NCBI GenBank assembly: GCA_023391005.1 | Contig: JAEWBS010000088.1 | Coordinates: 89,614 to 153,613, forward strand | Length of the DNA stretch: 64,000 nt | Origin: Bacillota bacterium | Lineage (GTDB): Bacteria > Bacillota > Clostridia > Oscillospirales > Ruminococcaceae | Direction: 5' to 3' | Shown here: positions 57,424-64,000 of the stretch, in pieces | Numbering within the stretch: position 1 is the first letter of the stretch | Layout of the letters: each line of letters begins with the position of its first letter | Program-made: the position numbers and the translations under genes | The notes under the pieces: model-generated | What the model was told of the DNA's origin: nothing | Seen by the model: only the letters and a program-made list of their open reading frames with translations | The model's database searches: none

Positions 57424-59202
57424 CTAAGCCTTCAGCAGATTAACCACACCGTCGCCGACGGCTAATGCGGTCTGGTAGATGCCTTCCTTGGTGCAAAGGC
57501 TGTCGTAGTCGGCGGGGTTGGTCATATAGCCCATCTCCATCAGCACCGACGGGGCCAAAGAGTTTAGTGTCACGCGAAACGCGTAATACCGTACACCGCG
57601 GTTGGGTCTGCCGGTATGCGCGGCCATCGCCGATATCAGGCTTTCGCCAAGCTTTTTGCCGATGCCCTCATAATAATAAAGCTCAATGCCGGTGGCGTTC
57701 CCGCCGTTGGCGTTGGCGGCGGTCGCGTTGCAGTGCAGCGAGATGAACAGATCGGCGCGCCCACTGATAGCAGGCTGCATGCGCTCGTTAAAGCGGCTGT
57801 TCAGGTCGAGTTGCGCGGGCAGCAACACCGTCGCGCCCATTGCCTCAAGATGTTTCTTAACGGCCTCAGCGGTGGCGCGGTTGATGACGCTCTCGGTCGG
57901 GCCGGTCAGCTGGGCTATGCCCAGTGCGCCGGGGTCCTGACTGCCATGCCCCGAATCAAGCGCGATGGTGATGCCGGTCAGCGGCTTGTTTATATCGTTC
58001 GAGAGCACGGGGCGATATTTGCAGATCAGCTGAATACCGCCATTGACATATTGCACAGCATGCCCCCACAGCGTCGCGCCGGGCTTGAGCAACAGCTCAA
58101 TTGTTGTGGAGCCGTCGGCATTTGCCGTGACGGTGCTGCCCGAGAAGAGGCTGCTCTGCGCCGTCGAAAACTCGGTTAGGCCGCTGGTGTGAAACAGCTT
58201 AACCACCAGCTTGCCGTCGGCCTGCCAACTCTGAGCCATGGCGCTGACCGGGCCGCTGAAGGTGAACATCTCCGACGTAGGCTCCTGTGTAAAGCTGACC
58301 GAGGAGATGGTGTTTTTGATACTGTATTTGCCCGCGAGCGGGGCGACGTTGGCACGGCTGATCCAGCCCCCCATCGCAAGCTGGTAATAGGTATCGTTGC
58401 CGCCGATGACCTGATCCACGGCGCCAAGCTTGGCGGTCGCGATATAATCGCCGTTAGGCACCTTCATGACGGCGGCTGAAACCTGTGTGCACTGTACGGT
58501 CAGCGTGTCGCCCACGCCGGTCGTCAGCAGCGCACCGGCGGAAGTTTTAGAGACGGTTTTGCCCTGATAGGTCATCGTATAGGTTACGTTGCCAAGGCTC
58601 ACGGTGCCGTCGGCGTCGGGCATAACATATTCTCCGCGAAAGCGCGCCGCAACACCGGCCTGCGCCGTGGCAGCTACCTGCGAGAGTGCAATAGTGCGGC
58701 CCTTGACGGTGGCGGTCACCGTCGCGCCAGATGGCGCCACGCAGGAGAGTGCAACCTTGTCGTTGACAAAATAGGCGTTGTCATAGCTGGGGAACATATC
58801 CGAAACGGTGGTGGCCACCGAGGCGGGTACCGTGTCCGAGCGGGTAATGGTCAGGCTGACCGTCTTATCCCCCTGCGTAAACTTGACAAGGTTCTGCCCA
58901 TAGGCCAACGCAACATAAACGCCAAAGCTGCCCAGCTTGCCGCGCGTCGTAATCTCATAGTTGTCGTTGCCCATATAGAGCGGCTGGTTCGGGTCGCTGC
59001 TGCCCATGATGTAATAGTAGGCCGAAGAAACGGTGACGTTCCCGGCGGGCTTTGTAATTTGCAGCGTCTGAGGCACCTTTAGGTCGACATGACTCGTGAC
59101 CGCCTCAAAGCTGCTGTAATCGGCCGCCGCAGGCAGCGCGAGGGAGAAGACCAACACTGTCGCGCAACAGACCGCGAACGCGCGCCGAACAAAAAAATTC
59201 AT
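57424..59202 (-). CDS. N-acetylmuramoyl-L-alanine amidase (Amidase_3)
   Basis: A 592-residue exported amidase that cuts the bond between muramic acid and the stem peptide. A signal peptide (about 1-28, AxA-type LPAAAD) is followed by a long N-terminal region (30-390) of beta-rich repeats that probably bind the wall. The C-terminal catalytic domain (about 405-590) has the zinc ligands His in IALDSGHGSQDPGALG, Glu in GPTESVINR and His in SLHCNA, plus the catalytic Glu in MEMGYMTN. The ATG at 59202 follows AAAGGAG. It could act in growth, sporulation or germination. Confidence 0.94.
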   Translation of the reverse strand: MNFFVRRAFAVCCATVLVFSLALPAAADYSSFEAVTSHVDLKVPQTLQITKPAGNVTVSSAYYYIMGSSDPNQPLYMGNDNYEITTRGKLGSFGVYVALAYGQNLVKFTQGDKTVSLTITRSDTVPASVATTVSDMFPSYDNAYFVNDKVALSCVAPSGATVTATVKGRTIALSQVAATAQAGVAARFRGEYVMPDADGTVSLGNVTYTMTYQGKTVSKTSAGALLTTGVGDTLTVQCTQVSAAVMKVPNGDYIATAKLGAVDQVIGGNDTYYQLAMGGWISRANVAPLAGKYSIKNTISSVSFTQEPTSEMFTFSGPVSAMAQSWQADGKLVVKLFHTSGLTEFSTAQSSLFSGSTVTANADGSTTIELLLKPGATLWGHAVQYVNGGIQLICKYRPVLSNDINKPLTGITIALDSGHGSQDPGALGIAQLTGPTESVINRATAEAVKKHLEAMGATVLLPAQLDLNSRFNERMQPAISGRADLFISLHCNATAANANGGNATGIELYYYEGIGKKLGESLISAMAAHTGRPNRGVRYYAFRVTLNSLAPSVLMEMGYMTNPADYDSLCTKEGIYQTALAVGDGVVNLLKA

Positions 59203-59482
59203 TAACAAGCTCCTTTCCTGCCGTAGGGCAGCGGTGATGTAAATTTGGAAAAATCACTTCTATATTATAGCGTCACTTTATGACCTTTTTATTGCAGTTC
59301 GCAAAAATAAAGTTGAAAAATGGTTTTTTATTTCCCGACCGGAGGAAAACAGCCGCAAATCAAACGGATGGGCATCGCCGGCAGCGCGCCGTGCGCGTAG
59401 GCAATGTTTCCGGGCACAGCGGCAAATCGAAGCTTATATGGCCTAAAAATCCGCAAATTCGTATTAATATGCCGCAATTCCT

Positions 59483-59511
59483 TTGACGAATGTATCGCAA
59501 AATGATACAAT
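59483..59511 (+). promoter_or_regulatory. Promoter with palindrome for the DMT permease
   Basis: TTGACG (59483-59488) and TACAAT (59506-59511) are 17 bases apart. TGTATC and GATACA at 59491-59509 form a palindrome inside the spacer, a likely repressor site. It lies 33 bases before the gene. The gap 59203-59543 otherwise has no gene. Confidence 0.75.
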
Positions 59512-59543
59512 AATTGGAACAGTAATAGATAGAGGACAAGATT

Positions 59544-60473
59544 ATGATGAGCAGAGCAGCTATCCGGTGCGCCCTTCAAGAGCGATGTGCCCAAAAGGGT
59601 GTTTATTCTATTGCCATAGGTTTTTTGCTGATCTCAGCGCTGGCGTTTGCCTTTATGGGCATCTTTGTCAGAATGGCCGGTGATCTGCCAACGCTGCAAA
59701 AGGCCTTTTTTCGCAATATTGTGTCAGTCACGATCGCCATTTATTTGCTGCACAAGAGCGGGGACGGGTTTAAGGTGCAAAAGCGCAACCGCTGGCCCGT
59801 GCTTATCAGGGCATTGTCGGGCACTCTGGCGCTGGCGGCCAGCTACTATACGTATGACCATATGATAATTGCAGACGCAACCATTTTGGCGAAAATTGCG
59901 CCGTTTTTCACGCTGCTGTTTTCAGCGTGGCTCATGAAGGAAAAGGTGCGCCCGGTTGAATGGGGGATTTTGCTGGTCGTTTTTGCAGGCAGCATGCTTG
60001 TGATCAAGCCGAGCTTTGATTTCGCCGCCATGACCCCCGCGCTGATTGCCGCGTTTGGCGGCATCTGCACCGGGGTGTCGGTGACGATGGTGCGCTTTGC
60101 GCAGCTGCGCGGCGAAAAGAGCGAAACCATCGTGCTGGCGTTTTCGGGCTTTTCATGCCTTGTGTTTTTGCCGTCGCTCATTTTCGGCTATGTGCCGATG
60201 CGCCTTTCGCAGTTTGCCTGCCTTATGGCGGCGGGGTTATCGGCGGCGGTCGGCCAGTTTTGCATGTCGGCGGCTTATCGGCGCGCACCCTCAAGCGTGC
60301 TATCGGTGTTTGAATATTCGCAGGTGCTGTTTTCGGCCGTGCTGGGGATGGTCCTATTTGCGCAATTTCCCGACGTTTATTCGCTGCTCGGCTACGCGGT
60401 CGTCATCGGCGCTTCGGTCATGATGGCGGTGTACGGCAAGCGCAGCCAAGAGATCAAAACCGATCACGTTTAA
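59544..60473 (+). CDS. DMT-superfamily permease (two EamA repeats)
   Basis: A 309-residue membrane protein with about ten helices in two EamA repeats (about 22-150 and 165-295). It resembles bacterial SAM/metabolite exporters of the RhaT/EamA type (MAGDLPTLQKAFFRNIVS; KSGDGFKV). The substrate is unknown; the neighbouring methionine operon is a weak hint only. The ATG follows AGAGGACAAG. It has its own promoter with a palindromic operator. Confidence 0.9.
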   Translation: MMSRAAIRCALQERCAQKGVYSIAIGFLLISALAFAFMGIFVRMAGDLPTLQKAFFRNIVSVTIAIYLLHKSGDGFKVQKRNRWPVLIRALSGTLALAASYYTYDHMIIADATILAKIAPFFTLLFSAWLMKEKVRPVEWGILLVVFAGSMLVIKPSFDFAAMTPALIAAFGGICTGVSVTMVRFAQLRGEKSETIVLAFSGFSCLVFLPSLIFGYVPMRLSQFACLMAAGLSAAVGQFCMSAAYRRAPSSVLSVFEYSQVLFSAVLGMVLFAQFPDVYSLLGYAVVIGASVMMAVYGKRSQEIKTDHV

Positions 60474-60493
60474 ATAACAGGAAATAAAATCTA

Positions 60494-60521
60494 TTGACAA
60501 GGCGTGGTTTCCGAGTATAAT
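60494..60521 (+). promoter_or_regulatory. Promoter of the metNIQ operon
   Basis: TTGACA and TATAAT are 16 bases apart, just upstream of the T-box leader. Both boxes are perfect. Confidence 0.85.
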
Positions 60522-60527
60522 GATAGC

Positions 60528-60800
60528 ATATTCGAAAAGACAATGATGAGGAGAGTACGCTTGAGGCACCTCGCAGAGAGTTCTTGGCCGGTGTAAAAGA
60601 ACAGGCAGTGCAAGCGGAACATGGCTTCTGAGTTGCGTGGGCGATAGGTAGTCCATGACGGGCGCACCCGTTACAGTGCTATGCTGTAAGCAACTTTGCC
60701 GCAGCAGAAAAGGCTTGCCGCGTGAGCGGCAGGTAAACCAAGGTGGTACCACGGAGTTTTGCTTCGTCCTTGCAGAGATAATTTCTGCAAGGACTTTTTT
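60528..60800 (+). promoter_or_regulatory. T-box riboswitch (Met) controlling metNIQ
   Basis: The leader contains the T-box sequence AAGGTGGTACCACGG (60740-60754) whose TGGT pairs with the ACCA end of an uncharged tRNA. It is followed by a terminator GTCCTTGCAGA/TCTGCAAGGAC (60766-60794) and six T. The AGAGAG-type stem I lies upstream. In the specifier region GAACATGGC presents ATG (60621-60623), matching Met, which agrees with the methionine transporter behind it. When tRNA-Met is uncharged the antiterminator forms and the operon is read. Confidence 0.93.
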
Positions 60801-60881
60801 AATTTATAATGCGCCGCCTATTGGGTGATGCGCAACTAGAAATGTCCACGACATTTTTACGAATGTAAGGAGCATGTGCGT

Positions 60882-61628
60882 ATGATACAGATCATCGACC
60901 TTTGCAAAACCTTTAACGAGGTGACGCCCCCGGTCACCGCGCTGACCAATATCAATCTGCAAGTCAATAGGGGGGATATTTTCGGGGTCATAGGCATGAG
61001 CGGCGCGGGCAAAAGCACACTGCTGCGCTGCCTCTCAATGCTTGAGGAACCGACCTCCGGCGATATTCTCTTAAATGGCCACAACACGGCGCATTTAAAA
61101 GGACGCGATCTTATCGAAGCGCGCCGCAGCATGGGGGTGGTCTTTCAGGGCTACAACATGCTGATGCAGAAAAACGTTTATGACAACATCGCGTTTCCGC
61201 TGACCTTAAATAAAACGCCCAAGGATGACATTGCGCGTACCGTGAACCGGCTCTTGGAGCTGGTTGGTCTGTCCGATAAGGCCAAGGCCTACCCGGCGCA
61301 GCTTTCAGGCGGGCAGAAGCAGCGTGTGGCCATCGCCCGCGCGCTGGCAACCAACCCGCAGGTGCTGCTCTGCGACGAGCCGACCTCAGCGCTCGACAGC
61401 CTGACGACGCGGAGCATCTTGCAGCTTTTACGCGACATCAACCGCGAGTTAAACGTTACGATTTTGATTATCACCCACGAGATGAGCGTGGTCAAGGCGC
61501 TGTGCAACCGCGTGGCGGTTATCGACGAGCAGCGCATTGTCGAAAGTGGCGATACCGCCGATATTTTCGGCAACCCCCAAAGCGACATCACGAAACTTCT
61601 GCTGGGATATGAGGTGAGCACATTATGA
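60882..61628 (+). CDS. metN: Methionine ABC transporter ATP-binding protein MetN (short form)
   Basis: A 248-residue ATPase with Walker A GMSGAGKST, signature LSGGQKQRVAIARAL, Walker B LLCDEPTSALD and switch His in ITHEM. It powers import of methionine through MetI. Typical MetN has about 340 residues with a C-terminal NIL domain that binds methionine and shuts the pump off; this one ends before it, at LLLGYEVSTL. The ATG at 60882 follows AAGGAG; an upstream GTG at 60876 is too close. It overlaps metI by 4 bases. Confidence 0.95.
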   Translation: MIQIIDLCKTFNEVTPPVTALTNINLQVNRGDIFGVIGMSGAGKSTLLRCLSMLEEPTSGDILLNGHNTAHLKGRDLIEARRSMGVVFQGYNMLMQKNVYDNIAFPLTLNKTPKDDIARTVNRLLELVGLSDKAKAYPAQLSGGQKQRVAIARALATNPQVLLCDEPTSALDSLTTRSILQLLRDINRELNVTILIITHEMSVVKALCNRVAVIDEQRIVESGDTADIFGNPQSDITKLLLGYEVSTL

Positions 61629-62293
61629 CCGCGATGATTATGAAATATCTCCCGCTGTTGGCCGAAGGAACGGTTGACACCGTCTATATGACGGTGTTCT
61701 CGACGCTTTTCGCCTACCTGTTGGGCCTGCCGATGGGCGTCTCGCTGTTTGTCACGAAGCGGGGCGGTATTGCCGAAAACCGGTTGTTCCATTCGGTGTT
61801 CGGCTGGGTCATCAACATGCTGCGCAGCATTCCGTTTATCATTCTGCTGATGGCTATTATTCCGTTCACCCGCCTGCTGGTCGGCACCATCATCGGCAAC
61901 AACGCCGCCATTGTGCCGCTCGTCGTCAGCGCGGCCCCCTTCGTCGCCCGAATGGTCGAACAGTCGCTTGAGGAAATTGACGTCGGCGTCATTGAAGCGG
62001 CACGCTGCATGGGCGCGACCAACCTTCAGATTATCACCAAGGTGTTGCTCGGCGAGAGCATCCCCGGCATTATCCGGGGTTTGAGCATCACGACGATTAC
62101 GCTGATTGGCTATGGTGCGATGGCAGGCGCCGTCGGTGCGGGGGGCCTCGGCAAAATCGGCTACAGCTACGGTTTTCAGCGTTTTAATCCCGCCGTCATG
62201 TACATGACCGTCGTGCTGCTGGTGATTCTGGTTTGTATTATTCAAGGCATTTTCAATTTTGCCGCCGCCAAGGTTGACAAACGTAACAGATAG
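61625..62293 (+). CDS. metI: Methionine ABC transporter permease MetI
   Basis: A 222-residue permease with five membrane helices. The EAA loop (VIEAARCMGATNLQIITKVL) contacts MetN. Family features include LLAEGTVDTVYMTVFSTLFA and MRSIPFIILLMAI-type segments. Its ATG overlaps metN (ATGA). Confidence 0.96.
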   Translation: MTAMIMKYLPLLAEGTVDTVYMTVFSTLFAYLLGLPMGVSLFVTKRGGIAENRLFHSVFGWVINMLRSIPFIILLMAIIPFTRLLVGTIIGNNAAIVPLVVSAAPFVARMVEQSLEEIDVGVIEAARCMGATNLQIITKVLLGESIPGIIRGLSITTITLIGYGAMAGAVGAGGLGKIGYSYGFQRFNPAVMYMTVVLLVILVCIIQGIFNFAAAKVDKRNR

Positions 62294-62391
62294 CTTCTGT
62301 TTACGATAGATACATACTCAAGGCTGGGAGGTGCACATCCCGGCGGCGAGCTGATCTAAATTTAAAACGCAAACAAAAAGGAGTAATGAAC

Positions 62392-63246
62392 ATGAAAAAA
62401 TTATTGTCTGCTGTCGCAGTAATACTGGTCCTTGCCGCTTGCTCGAATGGTGCGGCTTCCTCCGCGCCCGCGTCCTCCGCTGTCCCCTCGTCCGAGCCTG
62501 CCGCGTCGTCGGCCGCCGAGCTCACGGTGCTCAAGGTCGGCGCAACCGCCGCCCCCCACGCCGAGGTGCTCGAATTTGCCGCCCCGCTGCTTGAAGAAAA
62601 GGGCATTAAGCTCGAAATTACCGTATTTGACGATTATGTCCTGCCCAACACCGCGCTGGATCAGGGCGATCTCGACGCGAACTACTTCCAGCATTACCCC
62701 TACCTTGAGTACTTCAACCAGCAGAACGGCACCGACATTGTCAGCGCCGCGAACATCCACTATGAGCCGCTGGGCGTCTACCCCGGCAAGGCGTCTGATC
62801 TGGCTGCTATCGCCGACGGTGCGCAGGTGGCGATCCCCAACGACGGCAGCAACGAAGCCCGCGCGCTCTACCTGCTCGAGGCACAGGGCCTGATCAAGGT
62901 TGACCACAGCGTCGGCTATGAGGCCACCAAGCTCGACGTCACCGAAAACCCCAAGAAGCTTGAGCTGGTCGAGCTGGATGCCGACAAGATTCCCTCCGCT
63001 CTCAAGGATGTTGACTTCGCCGTCATCAACGGCAACTACGCGATTGCCGCCGGCGTTAACGGCACCGTGCTGGTCACCGAGGACCCCAATGGCGAAAGCG
63101 CGCTGACCTATGCGAACATTGTCGCCATCCGCCCCGAGGATAAGGACAACGCCGCGATCCAGACGCTGATCGACGTGCTGCACAGCAAGGAAGTCACCGA
63201 TTTCATGCTCGAAAAATATCAGGGCAGCGTTCAGCCCATCGCGTAA
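62392..63246 (+). CDS. metQ: Methionine-binding lipoprotein MetQ
   Basis: A 284-residue NlpA-family lipoprotein (lipobox LAAC). The Ser/Ala linker leads to the binding fold: KVGATAAPHAEVLEFAAPLL, DYVLPNTALDQGDLDANYFQ and HYPYLEYFNQQNG are family blocks, with the substrate Asn/Arg in ANIHYEPLG and IPNDGSNEARAL. It captures methionine (either isomer in relatives). The ATG at 62392, 8 bases after AAAAAGGAG, is preferred to the one at 62386. Confidence 0.96.
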   Translation: MKKLLSAVAVILVLAACSNGAASSAPASSAVPSSEPAASSAAELTVLKVGATAAPHAEVLEFAAPLLEEKGIKLEITVFDDYVLPNTALDQGDLDANYFQHYPYLEYFNQQNGTDIVSAANIHYEPLGVYPGKASDLAAIADGAQVAIPNDGSNEARALYLLEAQGLIKVDHSVGYEATKLDVTENPKKLELVELDADKIPSALKDVDFAVINGNYAIAAGVNGTVLVTEDPNGESALTYANIVAIRPEDKDNAAIQTLIDVLHSKEVTDFMLEKYQGSVQPIA

Positions 63247-63263
63247 TTAAAGCGTATTACACC

Positions 63264-63305
63264 AAGGCCCGCGCCCGTCAAGCTGTTGACGGACGCGGGC
63301 CTTTT
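63264..63305 (+). terminator. Terminator of the metNIQ operon
   Basis: AAGGCCCGCG and CGCGGGCCTT pair, extended inward by CCGTCAA/TTGACGG, with T after the stem. Confidence 0.93.
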
Positions 63306-63354
63306 CTATTTTTCCGCCGCGCCGCATAACCATATTTAAATGGGGGTGGTGTAG

Positions 63355-64000
63355 ATGCGGCTCAAACGCCGTGCGATCGTTTTTTTCTGTACGCTTTTGG
63401 CTGCGCTGGCCCTCATCGGATGGCCCAAGGGAAAGCAGCCGACGCAGGCGCGGGTGGTCATCGCCGGTTCTACCTGCATGGGCAGGATGCTGGGCGCGTT
63501 GAGCGATGACTATAACAAAACCCAAAACGGCTGGGTGCAGCCCCAGCTTGGCGGCACCGAGCTGGGATTGCAGGCGCTGCGGCAGGGAGTATGCGACATC
63601 GCAAGCTGTTCGCGCGCGCTGACCCAGCAGGAGGCGGCGGGCATCGACAGCCGGCTGGTGGCGCTCGACGCCATCGCGGTCGCCGTGCATCCATCCAACC
63701 CGATTGCCGACCTTTCGATGCGTACACTATGCGACATCTATGCCGGAAAAATCACCGACTGGTCGCAGCTCGGGGGCAAGAAAATGCCGATCGTCGTCGT
63801 TGGGCGCGAGGCGGGCTCGGGCACCCGCAGCGCGTTTGAGGCCGTCATCGGTCTCACGACACCCGCGGCGCATAGTCAGGAACACAGCGAGACGGGCATG
63901 CTGCGCACCGCTGTCTCGGCAGCGCCCGGGGCGATCGGCTATCTGTCGTTTGATTATATCGACGCGTCGGTCAGGCAGCTCTCGGTCGATGGGGTTCTCC
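63355..64000 (+). CDS. Phosphate-binding protein PstS-like (runs off the window)
   Basis: An open frame from ATG 63355 (after GGGGGTGG) continues to the window end, at least 215 residues. An N-terminal membrane/signal segment (about 5-22) without a clear lipobox is followed by a PstS-type fold: VIAGSTCMGRMLGALSDDYN, GVCDIASCSRALTQQEAAGI, LCDIYAGKITDWSQLGG and GREAGSGTRSAFE (the phosphate-holding loop). It is likely the first gene of a pst phosphate transporter, whose other parts would lie beyond the window. Confidence 0.9.
   Translation, partial: MRLKRRAIVFFCTLLAALALIGWPKGKQPTQARVVIAGSTCMGRMLGALSDDYNKTQNGWVQPQLGGTELGLQALRQGVCDIASCSRALTQQEAAGIDSRLVALDAIAVAVHPSNPIADLSMRTLCDIYAGKITDWSQLGGKKMPIVVVGREAGSGTRSAFEAVIGLTTPAAHSQEHSETGMLRTAVSAAPGAIGYLSFDYIDASVRQLSVDGVL

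Overview
The window looks like the chromosome of an endospore-forming, motile, anaerobic Clostridia-type Firmicute, perhaps of the Oscillospiraceae/Ruminococcaceae. The evidence is a gerA-family germinant-receptor operon, a Csp-like subtilase, strong AGGAGG ribosome sites, Gram-positive lipoproteins, a T-box riboswitch, TRAP and methionine transporters, several chemoreceptors and c-di-GMP enzymes. Base composition is roughly half GC in genes with AT-rich gaps. The placement is an inference. I saw no rRNA or tRNA gene.

Layout. 1-6.1 kb: the end of one chemoreceptor, a second complete one, gene debris, then a c-di-GMP phosphodiesterase and a diguanylate cyclase. 6.2-12.3 kb: sporulation/germination block gerKA-gerKC-small membrane protein-gerKB, then a Csp-like subtilase whose catalytic Ser is replaced by Gly. 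12.7-13.7 kb: an unrecognised lipoprotein. 13.8-19.4 kb: a catabolic unit on the minus strand (nitrilase-family amidase, DUF2848-like protein, TRAP transporter dctPQM) followed by a FadR-type GntR regulator. 20.1-21.8 kb: a phosphodiesterase and an orphan type I-C-like CRISPR array with no cas genes in the window. 21.9-28.6 kb: a MerR regulator divergent from an iron alcohol dehydrogenase operon (acetyltransferase, cyclophilin-like lipoprotein, flavodoxin-like reductase, RibD-like reductase), then a decarboxylase-cupin fusion and a serine hydrolase whose signal peptide is split off by one base. 28.6-32.1 kb: peroxiredoxin, repeats, an HD-domain protein, a WYL regulator and a GyrI-like protein. 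32.1-34.9 kb: a BlaI/BlaR1-type pair. 35.3-40.6 kb: potassium uptake (TrkH, two TrkA-type proteins, a TPR protein) beside a KdpDE-like two-component system. 41-43.7 kb: a PAS-GGDEF protein, an HTH regulator with two palindromes, a half-size EamA protein and an undescribed 44-residue peptide gene. 43.9-50.1 kb: duplicated-domain lipoprotein, ApbE flavin transferase, two-component system and FMN-binding lipoprotein, which together suggest extracytoplasmic flavin-dependent electron transfer. 50.3-59.2 kb: ketopantoate reductase, a third chemoreceptor, a G5/3D-domain protein, a cyclophilin lipoprotein and a cell-wall amidase. 59.5-64 kb: a DMT permease, the T-box-controlled methionine transporter metNIQ, and the start of a PstS-like gene.

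The most interesting items are the germination block (a 51-residue two-helix subunit and a pseudoprotease), the flavin lipoprotein/ApbE module, the CRISPR array whose repeats record a stepwise mutational history, the potassium module with a shortened KdpD, and several intergenic elements (REP-like palindromes, twin hairpins, lone terminators) that no gene explains.
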